Assembly: GCA_030374805.1 (NCBI GenBank)
Contig: JARGSG010000001.1
Coordinates: 806,001 to 870,000, forward strand
DNA from: Gracilaria gracilis
Lineage: Eukaryota; Rhodophyta; Florideophyceae; Gracilariales; Gracilariaceae
Direction of reading: 5' to 3'
DNA length: 64,000 nt
Shown here: one piece after another, positions 41,901 to 51,466 of the stretch
Layout of the letters: each line of letters starts with the position of its first letter
How positions within the stretch are numbered: the stretch's first letter is position 1
Program-made: the position numbers and the translations under genes
Notes under the pieces: generated by a model
Database searches by the model: none
The model's input: the letters and a program-made list of their open reading frames with translations, nothing else
Told to the model about the DNA's origin: nothing

Positions 41901-42030
41901 CGTGAGTAGTGGCGTGAAATCCAGACTCACGGCTGAGTACACCGCTGAGGAGGAGAAAGGCGAAGTTGTTAGTACGCGGTTAAGTGGTGCGTTCCCGGCA
42001 TATGGAAAGTACCTGACGGTTGAAGAGTAG
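38995..42030 (+). CDS. NUP96: nucleoporin Nup96 with degenerate Nup98-type autoproteolytic domain
   Basis: The 1011-residue protein carries at residues 1-100 a remnant resembling the end of the Nup98 autoproteolytic domain (WGSSSIYVPSDCSLNG; FGFSVCSFSRYRYIDSDEEG). Where vertebrate Nup98-Nup96 is cut at HFS|KYG followed by an acidic QDSDEE segment, this reads S91-F92-S93-R94-Y95 followed by IDSDEEG; the histidine is replaced. A disordered acidic linker follows, then the helical Nup96 domain (about 400-750), with RQAAIDLCLGDVEKAVDIAI and RLAMLMARALEVPKD typical of the family. It is a scaffold of the Y-shaped (Nup84/Nup107) complex. No FG repeats are encoded. ATG 38995 is the first in frame; an upstream exon cannot be excluded. 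Confidence 0.72.
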   Translation: MPVHVGSPQGHHAVFFSPTARKEDAPLVSWGSSSIYVPSDCSLNGPAYVWFNLPSVSSSSAERWCRRVHAQFLGAWGKHSTTSGFGFSVCSFSRYRYIDSDEEGSDAEPPQDDEHHTDSADRRRALTRKAGQTPARRRIPMSSQITWKQDHESPMQIERKEEVLTATRPRMSARIVVDLTDDEEEIKSEGEKPVKTSPKLTNDPFDDPFKPPPQWQDTDFDYPRLHNMREALFDTKSQPLGRLSDDRSMVDVQTSDAYSFYAPVGTPSEPDSDVEEALGVVSDMLLFSRPVFPSLQDSVSAGSQHVFVDTGLLLGRSTRMSINSNFVLAHKYRYRPYSFDGSGFTIEATPLHSQSSGQRAVLSRMLRGQFAAWNGFQNSIESSALRRPTLNEAFDVPNVFDVTMTQILNDLGHGLKDHGDENSRHALVVFGLLFALYRSAGKGYIDGEDNLMRRLSQWAEGPSRSAFDERDLEVTPMRQAAIDLCLGDVEKAVDIAIEQGHLRLAMLMARALEVPKDDLRQDAVDQLVAYRLVDLNAMEDSGSSISVWDIILEESSEGSPVDINERLILLILAGHVAPVARYLGFSWYRLFMMELVHGAGNSEAPQSDRVAGAVSAIKTSEIETVAPHLNSDSELDAAYHMLRLYADPTGKYPVTSGVYSSCSFGFDYNPLDARFSWLLHQVLSAIIPEATTKSAPFVLADAFSSQLRAAGLPLWAFYVLCSGGSPTEHLKTALIRDWRDIKLDVVEVLIEGAPMEPMDIEGENIREQADESQEASRADGKAALSLKKMNSLSFLEDVLRVPSTWIAEAEALVAREEGDQLKECKMWLECETEEGSTNAHVLLTETIMPEVIVGEESARYEPCISLLKTLGKRKHISNWLNGGGLLLDYMEHVVGIPKEKPKADIVVLHSMVERLAIFKERVRSNLQRQCVRVIADGIATAQRAVLLCIDDSARNEAIADLVDDLGRLPVSSGVKSRLTAEYTAEEEKGEVVSTRLSGAFPAYGKYLTVEE

Positions 42031-42466
42031 TAATCACATTTATCATGTTCAGAAGGGGAAGAACCTGTGTATATTGTATCTGCATCTAGGAGCATGTTTC
42101 AAAGGTTCTTGAACACTTTTTTGGTTAGAAATCTACCTTAAGTCGATAGCGAACCCTGAAACCGAAGTTCATGAACAAAACGCATCGGCGGTCAATGTTT
42201 CAATTAGCTTGCGCGTGACGTTGTACGTCAATGAAAAACCAAAGGCACTTAGAAAGCAACATCTAGAATGAGCGACATAACATGATGTAAAAGCAAACTC
42301 TGACTTGAGTACCCGATTACGGTGTATAGTGTGATAGACTGAGGTCTGAAGACTGCTGTCTACTGATGAAGAAGACCATGCTTGCCGTAAGCGGGAAGTG
42401 CGACAAACGAAGCCCCGCGCGATTTTAAGACCAATGCAGCGTTTCCTTACAGAACTTGAGCAAAAG
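42031..42466. other. convergent 3' intergenic
   Basis: About 440 bp between the Nup96 and VAP stops. The frames running through it are shadows; no gene is supported. Confidence 0.5.
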
Positions 42467-43411
42467 TCACAAGATGCGCAAAATGACGTTAACGAGGATA
42501 AGAAAAAGAAGCAGCATGAGACCAATACCAGCAATACTGACACCACCGAAAGGATCAGACAAAAGCTTATTCGCGGACAGCGGCGCCTTGGGGGCGTTTT
42601 CGAGAACGGCCTGTGTTTGGGCGTCGGTCTCAGCAAGTTGTGTCTTGAGTCTGGCGAGTTCAAGGTTCTTGGCATCCAACATTTGTTGCAGTTGGCGAAC
42701 GCGCTCTATGGCAGCATCGAAATCTCTGCCTTCCACCATCTGATGCACGCCATTCTGTGTGGTAGGTGGTTGCGTTGAAGACGAAGCAACCGCTTCTCTC
42801 GCGGTGCCCGACGGAAGGGTAGGCTCCGAGGTGGTGGAGGGTGGCAAGTCTCTTGGGTGAGGCGCAGCAGAGGTAGCAGGAGGGGCAGCGGTGGTAGGAT
42901 AAATGCTTGCAGTCACTTCATTTGCTGGGTGAGATGACGGTATTTGATGCGATGGTGGAGGTGAAGGCTGCACGAACTCTACTTTAAATTTGACGTCTCT
43001 AACGGCCATGCCCTTCTCATGTATGGTCCAGAAATCGCTGGGTAGGTTCGAGTCGGCCAGTTCTGGTGCTTCAATGACGAGCAGCAAGAACTTGTCGCGC
43101 GAGGGACCAAGCTCGGGCGGTGTTGATGTGGGTTGCAGTCCAATGAAGATCTCGGACGAGCCGCGTGGTGGAATGAGACCGAGGTTAGGACGCACTATGT
43201 AGCGGTGTTGATTGGTGGTCTTGATCTTGAAGGCGACATGCGTGGTAGCGGCATTAGTGACAATAAGCGTGTCGCTGATGATAGCGCCGGACGGCAGCGA
43301 ATTGACAGGGAAGCGTAGTACGCGCTTGTCGACGTCGACGAGATCCATTGCGAAGCGTGGCGGCGGTGGCGTGGAGTCGGTCGGAGGGGTGGAGTGTACG
43401 CCGGACGTCAT
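42467..43411 (-). CDS. VAP (VAMP-associated protein) with MSP domain and tail anchor
   Basis: The 314-residue protein has an N-terminal major-sperm-protein domain (about 25-150) with the core HVAFKIKTTNQHRYIVRPNLG, the FFAT-motif binding site of VAP proteins (canonical AFKxKTTxPxxYxVRPN). A Pro/Ser/Thr-rich linker follows, then a coiled coil (ERVRQLQQMLDAKNLELARL) and a C-terminal anchor (GIGLMLLLFLILVNVILRIL) ending at the last residue. It is an ER tail-anchored receptor that tethers lipid-transfer proteins at membrane contacts. An in-frame ATG at 43534 would add 41 residues; 43411 is preferred because the added part has no VAP features. Confidence 0.88.
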   Translation of the reverse strand: MTSGVHSTPPTDSTPPPPRFAMDLVDVDKRVLRFPVNSLPSGAIISDTLIVTNAATTHVAFKIKTTNQHRYIVRPNLGLIPPRGSSEIFIGLQPTSTPPELGPSRDKFLLLVIEAPELADSNLPSDFWTIHEKGMAVRDVKFKVEFVQPSPPPSHQIPSSHPANEVTASIYPTTAAPPATSAAPHPRDLPPSTTSEPTLPSGTAREAVASSSTQPPTTQNGVHQMVEGRDFDAAIERVRQLQQMLDAKNLELARLKTQLAETDAQTQAVLENAPKAPLSANKLLSDPFGGVSIAGIGLMLLLFLILVNVILRIL

Positions 43412-43917
43412 GGAAAGCGGTAGCGAGATGGTGGAGAGGGACGGATTTAAACACAGCGCTGAGAGTTCGTGATGGGGCCGTGCCCTTGGACCACAGTTTG
43501 AACTGTGAAGCTTGATGTTGCAGGATGCGTCCATTTAAATTATTACAGCCGCATGTCAGCGAGCTGTCTCTCATGCGAATTCGAATGATGACTTACAGCG
43601 GACGCGTGTGCCGATCATCATGCGTGGATCAACGTCAGTGTCGCGTTTTTACGTCTTCGTCCGTCTGTTCCGTTTACAATAGTCAGCTAACTGGATACTT
43701 CTATGCTACCAAAGGTGCTGCCATCGCCGTGCAGACCACGTCAATTCCAGACATGTCCGTCCTCGAAAGTGTTCACGATATCTCGCATCTGCGAGAGTGT
43801 TCCTTCCCGCTTGTAACTTTTTGCTGCTAATGCAAGGCATTGCAGGCCACCTTTCACCCCGTCCACGTCATCGCACCGGTGCAATCCCGATGCTTCTTGT
43901 TTGCAAGTTCACAGAAG
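43412..43917. other. intergenic, VAP promoter and 3' end of propeller-like gene
   Basis: About 500 bp between two minus-strand genes. The long plus-strand frame reaching into 43918-44554 is antisense to the propeller-like gene and is not called. Confidence 0.45.
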
Positions 43918-45639
43918 CTATCCTCGCATCCGACGGACAACCAGAAACACAACCAAACCCACCCCGAAGGTTCCGGCTGTCGCTATCAAGATCTTCCACC
44001 AAGTCCACCAGCCAGGCTTTGTGGCCTCTGCCACCACAGATTTTGTCCCTCCCGCTTCAACTTGCCCGGAAAGAGTGGCCGCTCTGTGCTGTCTTTTCGC
44101 TGAATGGTCCCCAACCTTCCTTGCGCCGATGGTCATCAGTTCCCCTTCGAGAAGCACGCTCCTTTTACGGAGGCCTAGCTGTGTCTCCACGTATGACCGT
44201 CCGTCGTTGTCACGATCTTCCATCGTCTTTCTGATAACCATCTCTGCTTCATGTGTTTTCAAATTCCCGCCTGCCATCAGGAAATCGTTTACAATTCGCG
44301 CTCTTCCACGCATTGCGTCCGCCACGATGTCGCATATTCCAGCCTTCACCGTTTCTGCCTCAGTAACAGGTAAATCCATCTTTAACTTCGTTTTCACTCG
44401 CGTAATTGCAACATCAGTTTTGCTTTCCGCTTCTCGCACACGGTTAAACGATACCTTTTGTATCATGTTACCGCCTTCATTAGTACGCCAAAGTATTACA
44501 GCTTCATCGATTCCGAGCGCTGTATCAACAGCATTCAGCTTAGTCGCCTCCTGACTTTGAACCCATGTCTCGTTCTCGCGTTCCGCATCTCCTAACAACG
44601 AACTAGTGCTACTAGAAGTCATAGAACTAATGAGAACACCGCTGCTGTTGTATGACGCATACGCAAGATCGCGCTTACCCTGGAAACCTGACTCATACAC
44701 TCCATCAGCCTCCTTTCCCGACCTTGACCACAACAGCATACCGGTGGCCTGTCCAAGTTTGTGCACCACGACGTGTGTACGCTTGGTCTCAGAATCAGCT
44801 TCAAGTGTTGTCACGTAGACACCTTTTCTCACGATGATATCACCACTTGTCGGTGCGTAGTTCTTGTCTCCAAGTTCTGTTGTCCACCCAACTTCACCAG
44901 TTCCCCTGTCCACTTTCATGACAGAAACCCTTTTCCTGTTTGACCCACCTCTCATGATGCCGACTACATAAGCTGAATAGCCTTTTCTCAACACGCTGAT
45001 TGACAAACAGTTTTCTTGTCCACCGTCCCGAAGAACTTTGCGCCATTTTATATCACCCGCTTGTGTGATGCGCGCAATCATCATGCCGGCTTCACCTTCT
45101 TTGTCTGTACCCTTCCCACAAACATAAACTCCGTCATGGTCATTTTCTATCTTATGTACTTGCCCTTGGATGAGTACATGCAGTACCTGCCGACCGGTTT
45201 TCTTCTCAATGCCGTATAAGACGGTATTCTCATTATTGGTTTCCCCAGCGGTGTACACTATCTCCTTTCCAGGTGTTATGACGGAAAGCATAGAAACGCC
45301 TTCTTCGCAAGTTCGTACACACCACTTCTTTCGTCCGTTTCTTGTCCCAAGCTTGCAGATTACCCCGTTTGTTTGGTCATTTTCGATTACTTCATCTGTT
45401 TCGGTCTGACTTGCACCTAGACATGGAACGTCACTGCTGCCTGCACTCCGTAAACTCCCTGAACCGTAGAGTGCCCCATCTCGTCGACCACGGCTTATTG
45501 AGAACCATGTTTGCCGAGTTAGCTTGACATAACTCTTCGTCCAGGGTTTTCGTGCCCAATTCTTCCTGCGTGCACGCCCTTGAGCCGAATTCGTAAGAAA
45601 TAGGGCAAAGGTTATTACCCATATCGCGTGAATGACCAT
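43918..45639 (-). CDS. secreted/type I membrane protein with PQQ-like beta-propeller repeats
   Basis: The 573-residue protein starts with a signal peptide (MVIHAIWVITFALFLTNSAQG) and ends with a membrane helix (about 548-568, KILIATAGTFGVGLVVFLVV) and a short basic tail, a type I topology. The ectodomain has about six blade-like repeats of the form xLxxxTGxxxW: CKLGTRNGRKKWCV, YGIEKKTGRQVLHV, ARITQAGDIKWRKV, MKVDRGTGEVGWTT, HKLGQATGMLLWSR. This resembles PQQ-type or similar propellers. A charged helical stalk follows. No catalytic residues are evident. It is a surface or endomembrane receptor-like protein of unknown function. Confidence 0.7.
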   Translation of the reverse strand: MVIHAIWVITFALFLTNSAQGRARRKNWARKPWTKSYVKLTRQTWFSISRGRRDGALYGSGSLRSAGSSDVPCLGASQTETDEVIENDQTNGVICKLGTRNGRKKWCVRTCEEGVSMLSVITPGKEIVYTAGETNNENTVLYGIEKKTGRQVLHVLIQGQVHKIENDHDGVYVCGKGTDKEGEAGMMIARITQAGDIKWRKVLRDGGQENCLSISVLRKGYSAYVVGIMRGGSNRKRVSVMKVDRGTGEVGWTTELGDKNYAPTSGDIIVRKGVYVTTLEADSETKRTHVVVHKLGQATGMLLWSRSGKEADGVYESGFQGKRDLAYASYNSSGVLISSMTSSSTSSLLGDAERENETWVQSQEATKLNAVDTALGIDEAVILWRTNEGGNMIQKVSFNRVREAESKTDVAITRVKTKLKMDLPVTEAETVKAGICDIVADAMRGRARIVNDFLMAGGNLKTHEAEMVIRKTMEDRDNDGRSYVETQLGLRKRSVLLEGELMTIGARKVGDHSAKRQHRAATLSGQVEAGGTKSVVAEATKPGWWTWWKILIATAGTFGVGLVVFLVVRRMRG

Positions 45640-46289
45640 GTTCCAACTTCACGTGTTATGGCTGTTATGGCTTTCTGGCGTATTTGTGTCTCCTTGCCAC
45701 TTGAAGCAAAAGTTATGAGCTTTGTGAAGCACATGCCAGGTTTGAAGCTCTCAAGAAGTCCGAAGTTCTTTAAAGGTACTTTGGACCAGGGAATGATTCC
45801 TTGATTACTCGACAAGGCGAAAAAGAAAACGCTCCGAAAGTTTCATGGCAGCAGCCCTTTCGCCAGTTGCAAACCTGGAGAAAGGGAATTAGGAAACCCA
45901 TGAGTAATATTATAACGCGCTCACATGAACACAGGAGTAAACAACTTCACTGCCTCGAAATGCTCTCACTCATAACGAGGGACAAAAAAATTTCACAAGC
46001 AAACCTCGGTAGAACCTCAGGCCCGTTCGAACGCCAATATCAACGAGCTGAGACAAACTCTTGAGCTACTCGTGCCTGATTAGTATGCATATCGATGAGA
46101 CAGGTTACCTTTCGTTCTGAACCTTTTCGTCCTTCTGTGGATGAAACAAAGTCAATTCTGTTTTGTTATGACAGTTGCCTGAACTGGTGCTGAGTGCAAA
46201 TCACCCATTGCCAAAAAGTATCAACATCTGAAGTTCTGACTGAGTTCTCAGGCCTGAACGGTAGTAGCTCGCTGACGGGAGCTATCAGT
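45640..46289. other. intergenic up to the retrotransposon
   Basis: About 650 bp containing the propeller-like gene promoter. No further gene is seen. The last part joins the small frame interrupted by the retrotransposon (see findings). Confidence 0.4.
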
Positions 46290-46294
46290 CATAC
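46290..46294. repeat. target-site duplication, left copy (CATAC)
   Basis: Matches CATAC at 52298-52302 exactly. Five bases is typical of LTR retrotransposon integration. Confidence 0.85.
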
Positions 46295-47137
46295 TGAAAA
46301 CACCATTTTGATATGAAAAACGGTGTGGGTGATGACAAACCCAGGGACGGGGGGACACAAACACAAAGCGAACGGGACACAACAGAACGTGCTCTCGAGA
46401 GTACCAGCCCAACACGCTGCGTAGCGATAGTAGGCAAGAGTCCGTAGTAAACACACAAAGTGCACAAAGTAGCAACGACGAAGCTGAGACGTGTAGCAAG
46501 TAGAAGCCACAGCACGACCAAAACTATAGGTCTAGTGCTGGCAGGAACAGACACGAAACGACAACAGAAAAGCAGAAGCTCCCTCTTGCAGGACCGAACG
46601 TAGGTCACTTGCGGGGAACGACACTTCTAAGGCTGGAGCACAAGACAGACCCAAACAAGGGGTATTGCAATTCAGACCCTCGTCGGGAGAAAGCGGGAGA
46701 CCAACCGCCAAGGGGGGAAGAAAAGGCTGAAGAGGGGGGAGAGAAACGACAAAAGGGAGCAAGACAGAGTTTGCTGTGAAGGATGGTGGGGGGTCGTCGA
46801 GAAAGGGGAACTGGTCTGGCCTGAGTTGGTCAGGGGGCGACCAACTCGGCCCTTTTATACGCAATTGAACCTTCAAAACTAGACTCTAAACGCATTTCTA
46901 CTTTCGATAACCAATGAGCTGGTCACTACTGCAACATATTCCCCGTCTCTGCCACTCACCGCGGAGGCAGTGGCGCTTAAGTAGACAGGGGGAGCCGGCG
47001 AGGACCATGCGGTTCACTCCCGTGCACCATGCGTAGAAAACTAAAATATCCATAAAATATCCAAGTAGAGAAACTTGTAGAATTACACTTGTGTCCAACA
47101 CGTGCACCGCACACGCTGCACGGAAACACGTGCCACA
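46295..47137 (-). repeat. 3' LTR
   Basis: 843 bp with TG...CA ends, apparently identical to the LTR at 51455-52297. Frames inside it (for example 46532-46876) are repeated in the other LTR and are not genes. Confidence 0.95.
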
Positions 47138-47162
47138 CACTCCCAAACCCAGCGGGAGCAAC
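47138..47162 (-). other. probable polypurine tract
   Basis: On the minus strand the bases just before the 3' LTR read GGGTTTGGGAGTG. This G-rich block is the expected place for plus-strand DNA priming, but it is interrupted by T and is therefore a weak match. Confidence 0.4.
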
Positions 47163-47203
47163 ACCGAGCGACCAAGAAAAAGGGAAACGGGGACATGTCC
47201 TAG

Positions 47204-50200
47204 TTACTTCACGGATGTGTCAAAAACGCCAGTCCCAGAACAGTACAGGATCTCGAATTCGTACAAGGCGAAAAGATCCAACCAACGGGTGTGGCGTCCA
47301 CGTACGTCCTTCTTCTGGAAGCGATACCTCAGGGCCTGATGATCGGTCACCAACTGGAATGGCTTCGATCCAAGAAGGTAGATGCGAAACTTCTTCAGGG
47401 CAAAAACGACTGCCAAGGCCTCCTTCTCGCATACCGAGTAGTTCTGCTCAGACTTGTTCATAGTTCTGCTTGCGTACTGAACCGGGTGGAACATTCCATC
47501 CTCCTTCTTTTGAGTCAGGACAGCCCCCAAAGACCGGGTGGAGGCATCTGTCTCGACACGAAAAGAGGCATCAAAGTCCGGGAAAGCGAGAACCGGGGGG
47601 GAAACAAGCTTCCTCTTCAACTCCTCAAACGCTTCTCTCATCTCGGGGGTGAACTCCAGCCTCTTCTTGCCTGTGGTGGCGGCGTGAAGGGGCGCGGAGG
47701 TCTGTGAAAACCCTTTGATGAAACGCCTGTAGTAGCTCGCAAGGCCCAGGAAACTCCTAAGCTCAGTGGTCGTCGAAGGTAGAGGGGCATCCTGAATCGC
47801 TTCAATCTTCTTCATGTCCACGGACACTCCACTAGCCTCGATGACGTGCCCCAGAAGGTGAATCTTGGGCTGAGCGAAGTCGCACTTGCTGATCTTCAGC
47901 TTCAGCCCATGCGAGGTGATGAGCTTCAGCACTTCCGACACGTGGTGGACATGCTCCTCCATGGTCTTCGAGAATATGACCACATCGTCAATGTACACAC
48001 GTGCAAAGGCAATGCGACCGAGAATGGAGTCCATCAACCTTTGGAAAGTCGATGGGGCATTCATCAGGCCAAAGGGCATGACCTCAAACTGGAAGGTCCC
48101 TTGCCGACAGACGAAAGTGGTCATCTCTTTGCAACGGGGCGACATGCCGATCTGCCAGTATCCAGAGAACAAATCCAGCGTCGTGAAGAACGAACAACCG
48201 CCAAGGTCATCGAAGATCTGATCCATGTGGGGGAGTGGCCAACGATCTGGTTTCATGATCTGATTCAAGGCTCTGTAGTCGACGCAGAACCTTGGCTTTC
48301 CATCCTTCTTCGTGGCGATGACAACGGGGAAGGACCAGGCGGACGAGCATGGACGCACGATCCCAGCAGCGAGCATCTTGTGAACCTCCTTTCGGACCAC
48401 CTCGTCATGCTTTGGTGGGAGTCGACGGAGACGTGATCGGATTGGAGTATTGTCGGTAATCTCGAAGTCGTGCAAGACGGGCACACCAGAAGGCCGGAGG
48501 TCATAGAGGGACCATGCCACAATGTCTGTGGCACAGAGAACTGAGAAAAGCTTCTGCTGAACCGTCCCGGGGAGATGCGACAAACGATCAAGAATGACCT
48601 GCTTCTGGTCGGTGTCTGGGGGGAAGTCTCGGCGATCAAAGGCGCGCCCATGTTCATCACTGGCAATGGTGTCCTGAAGAAAGTACTCCACTTCGTGTGC
48701 TACGCAGACATCACTCTCAGAGGCAAGCACAAGACCATGGGGCACTGCAGGGGTTTCTCTTCCGTTCCGTCCTTGACCGGGTGAAGCAGGGCCGTCCTCG
48801 GAAGTCTGAAAACCGTTCTGAACTCCATTGAAGTCTCGGGAACCGCTGGAAGCACCATTTCCTCCTGGGATGTGGTACTCGACTGGGGCCGATATCTGAT
48901 TCTGGGGGAAGTAGATGTTCATGCCCCCAAAATCATCCTGGAGGAGCTCACCTTCAGCCCCGAAAGGCAAACTGTCCGTCGTGACCGAAGGAAAGGGGGC
49001 ACCGGGGTGACCTAAGTGACGCCTTTTGACCTTGATGTAGAGAACGTCTTGGCGATCTGGCTCCTCCTCATCTCGGCGTGGGAGAAGAAGAACCTCGTCG
49101 CGGATCGGGACTGTTAGACCAGGGTCTTCGAACACAACCGGGTGTGGCTCAAACGGCACGTGCAAGGCTGGGTTAACCTCACCAACTTCGTCTTCGGTAT
49201 CTTCATCATCATCATCTTCATCTTCATCTTCATCTTCACCTTCATCTTCATCTTCTTCATCGGACTCATCTTCATCTTCTGTGGCTTCTGCGTCCTCGTA
49301 GCGCCTGTTGTCGTTGATAGCGAGATCACGCAATTGCTCCAGGGCACGTTCGCCGGTTGTCAAGGGTGGCGGAGGCGGAGCACGAGCACCAACCTGACGC
49401 AAACCAACCAGCTCCGCGGCCCGGGACTCGGGATCTTGACTAGTGTCACCGACTTGCTCTTCTTGATTGTCATGATCAGAGTCGTGAGACCCATCTGGGT
49501 TCATAGTCGGGCGATCACCTCCCAACGTGACGAGGGTGACCTCTGGGCCCAAAGCGTGTCCATCGAAGAAAACCTCGTCCTCCTCCATTGAGGCGAACAG
49601 ACTATCTCCTTCGGAGGGGAACCCATACCTCTCTTCATCGGAATCTGATGTAAAGTCCTCACTATCTGTGCCAGAAATTGGCACAAACTCGTCGATCCCA
49701 GCGCGCTCGTAATCTAGTCCGAGTAGGATTGGCGAGCCATCATATACCATCTTCACCTCCTGTGTGCTGATATCGATGCAGGCTTGCATCGCCTCCAAGG
49801 TGGGAAAGCCGATGATGAGGTCAAATGGGGGCCTTTCGATGACCAGAAATTCGAGCGGGACTCTCACAGAATCAAAAATGACAGGAACATCACGGAGCGT
49901 GCCGCGAACCAGTGCGACGTCGCCGTTCGCCACGCGAATCTGACGATCAGTGGGCTTGGGCTTCAACGAAAGCCTCTCGGCCAGCTCAGAAGACATGAGA
50001 TTGGGGATTGCCCCGGAATCCAGAAGAGCCTGTGCGGGAGTCCCATACACCTTCACTGGGACCACTTTAAGGCGTGCTCCCTTCATGGAGGTCTCGGCGA
50101 ACGTTACTCGACGCGGGGATGCCTTTCCAGACAAGATGCGGCGAATGTCCTTCTTGGCATCATCAGCATCGCCACGAACCAGCTGACCAAAAGTGAGACC

Positions 50201-51466
50201 AGTTGGCGCGTTGGCTAACTCCTCCAGCAAGTTGTACTTGCCAGAATGCTCTTGAAGCTTAGCGCGATTCGAAGACTTCCTCGCTGTCGGCTTCCGGGAC
50301 TTCTGAGAGGACCTAGGGGCCCCTATTGGCCTGAAGCGGCCAAGTTGCTTCCGTACAGCCGGCTGCGACGGGTTAAGCAACGACTGAATGCCAATGTGGT
50401 CGGCGGTTCTTTGCTGCTTCGGGAGAGCCACGCCCTCGGCGGTGCGCTTCGTGGCTGCCCCCACCTCGTCATCAGCATCATAGCCCTCAGTCACAACGGA
50501 GACTTGACTTGGCTGCCCAGCCTGCTGGCCACCACTATTGCTCTGTCTGAGACGGTCTTCGGCTGCCGACTCACTACGAGGAGCTCCAACGGGGGGTCGG
50601 CGATCGTAAGCGGGGTCACGAGACCAGCAGGTGGCGATTGCATGACCCATCTTTCCGCAACGTTCACAACGGGTATTGCGGTGCGGATTGAGACTGCAGC
50701 GCGTCGCCCAGTGGCCTGGTTGACGACAGTATGCACAAGTGCGCTCGCGATCGTCGTCATTCCTCTGAGGTGGGGCCTGCGTCTTCTTCATCATCAGTGT
50801 AAGCTGGGAAAGCTGCTCCGCGAGAAGATCGACCTTGTTCTGCAGAGGAGGTGACGGATCGCCCTGTTTCGGCCTCTGCATAACCTTCTTCGGTGCCGGC
50901 AGGACATGAAGAGCCCCGTGGGACTCCAACACGTTCCTACCGACCACAAAGTCCTTCACCAGTGCCTTCAGTGACTCGTAGTCGTGAGAGCCGCGGAACA
51001 CAACGAATTGTGCGAGGTCGGCGTACTCCATGACGGCACGGCGGAGGAGACCAAACCGGGCTTTCGAATTGAACCCGGCTTTCTCGAAAGTTGCATCCAT
51101 CTTCTTCAAGGAACCGAGAAGGTCCCCATAATCCAGACGCGCGGATGCAGCGCGACGAATATGTTCCTCAGGCTCCCCCTCGACGCCAAATTTATCCAAA
51201 AACGCGCGCTTCACGGCGGCATAGTCGGATGCAGCATTGTTGAGGACACCATCGGACGAAAACTGTTCGTAGTAGAACTCAAAGGCCTCTCCTTCGAGAA
51301 ATCCTAGGAATTCAATTGCACGTTCTTCGTCAGTCTTTCCACGGGAGGCAACATTCTCGTAGAAGAAGAAGAACTTGCGGATATCGACGTTGGAACCGTC
51401 AAAAGACGAAACTCCAGAGGAAGGAATAGCGTTACTCCCTCCTCGAGAGTACCATGAAAACACCAT
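47204..51466 (-). CDS. Gag-Pol polyprotein, truncated after RNase H
   Basis: The 1420-residue single frame begins at an ATG 12 bp inside the 5' LTR (51466). Gag ends with two zinc knuckles (CAYCRQPGHWATRC at about 243, then CERCGKMGHAIATC). The aspartic protease has ALLDSGAIPNLM (Asp about 483). A long acidic Asp/Glu stretch follows (about 780-810). Reverse transcriptase has the YIDD site at about 1158, with FCVDYRALN and PFGLMNAPSTFQ upstream, and RNase H includes VETDASTRSLGAVL and TDHQALRY. The frame stops at FEILYCSGTGVFDTSVK, where relatives continue through an HxPGxxNxxAD segment into integrase. No HHCC or DDE integrase is present. Gag and Pol are fused without a frameshift. Confidence 0.92.
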   Translation of the reverse strand: MVFSWYSRGGSNAIPSSGVSSFDGSNVDIRKFFFFYENVASRGKTDEERAIEFLGFLEGEAFEFYYEQFSSDGVLNNAASDYAAVKRAFLDKFGVEGEPEEHIRRAASARLDYGDLLGSLKKMDATFEKAGFNSKARFGLLRRAVMEYADLAQFVVFRGSHDYESLKALVKDFVVGRNVLESHGALHVLPAPKKVMQRPKQGDPSPPLQNKVDLLAEQLSQLTLMMKKTQAPPQRNDDDRERTCAYCRQPGHWATRCSLNPHRNTRCERCGKMGHAIATCWSRDPAYDRRPPVGAPRSESAAEDRLRQSNSGGQQAGQPSQVSVVTEGYDADDEVGAATKRTAEGVALPKQQRTADHIGIQSLLNPSQPAVRKQLGRFRPIGAPRSSQKSRKPTARKSSNRAKLQEHSGKYNLLEELANAPTGLTFGQLVRGDADDAKKDIRRILSGKASPRRVTFAETSMKGARLKVVPVKVYGTPAQALLDSGAIPNLMSSELAERLSLKPKPTDRQIRVANGDVALVRGTLRDVPVIFDSVRVPLEFLVIERPPFDLIIGFPTLEAMQACIDISTQEVKMVYDGSPILLGLDYERAGIDEFVPISGTDSEDFTSDSDEERYGFPSEGDSLFASMEEDEVFFDGHALGPEVTLVTLGGDRPTMNPDGSHDSDHDNQEEQVGDTSQDPESRAAELVGLRQVGARAPPPPPLTTGERALEQLRDLAINDNRRYEDAEATEDEDESDEEDEDEGEDEDEDEDDDDEDTEDEVGEVNPALHVPFEPHPVVFEDPGLTVPIRDEVLLLPRRDEEEPDRQDVLYIKVKRRHLGHPGAPFPSVTTDSLPFGAEGELLQDDFGGMNIYFPQNQISAPVEYHIPGGNGASSGSRDFNGVQNGFQTSEDGPASPGQGRNGRETPAVPHGLVLASESDVCVAHEVEYFLQDTIASDEHGRAFDRRDFPPDTDQKQVILDRLSHLPGTVQQKLFSVLCATDIVAWSLYDLRPSGVPVLHDFEITDNTPIRSRLRRLPPKHDEVVRKEVHKMLAAGIVRPCSSAWSFPVVIATKKDGKPRFCVDYRALNQIMKPDRWPLPHMDQIFDDLGGCSFFTTLDLFSGYWQIGMSPRCKEMTTFVCRQGTFQFEVMPFGLMNAPSTFQRLMDSILGRIAFARVYIDDVVIFSKTMEEHVHHVSEVLKLITSHGLKLKISKCDFAQPKIHLLGHVIEASGVSVDMKKIEAIQDAPLPSTTTELRSFLGLASYYRRFIKGFSQTSAPLHAATTGKKRLEFTPEMREAFEELKRKLVSPPVLAFPDFDASFRVETDASTRSLGAVLTQKKEDGMFHPVQYASRTMNKSEQNYSVCEKEALAVVFALKKFRIYLLGSKPFQLVTDHQALRYRFQKKDVRGRHTRWLDLFALYEFEILYCSGTGVFDTSVK
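49200..49284 (-). repeat. acidic low-complexity stretch in the polyprotein
   Basis: Plus-strand cat/tct-rich triplets encode a run of Asp and Glu between protease and reverse transcriptase. It is a flexible linker and shows no sign of a separate gene. Confidence 0.8.
51438..51454 (-). other. putative primer-binding site
   Basis: Immediately inside the 5' LTR the minus strand reads TGGTACTCTCGAGGAGG, starting with TGG as expected for pairing to a tRNA CCA end. I cannot name a matching tRNA. Its first 13 bases also occur inside the LTR, near 51550-51565 and 46390-46405. Confidence 0.55.

Noticed and set aside
46532..46876. 114-codon frame present in both LTRs (also 51692-52036)
   Set aside because: It is LTR sequence repeated by definition; no domain or reason to be translated.
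47204..51466. Integrase hidden in another frame of the retrotransposon
   Set aside because: Only 66 bp remain between the RNase H stop and the 3' LTR, and no HHCC or DDE pattern was seen in other frames.
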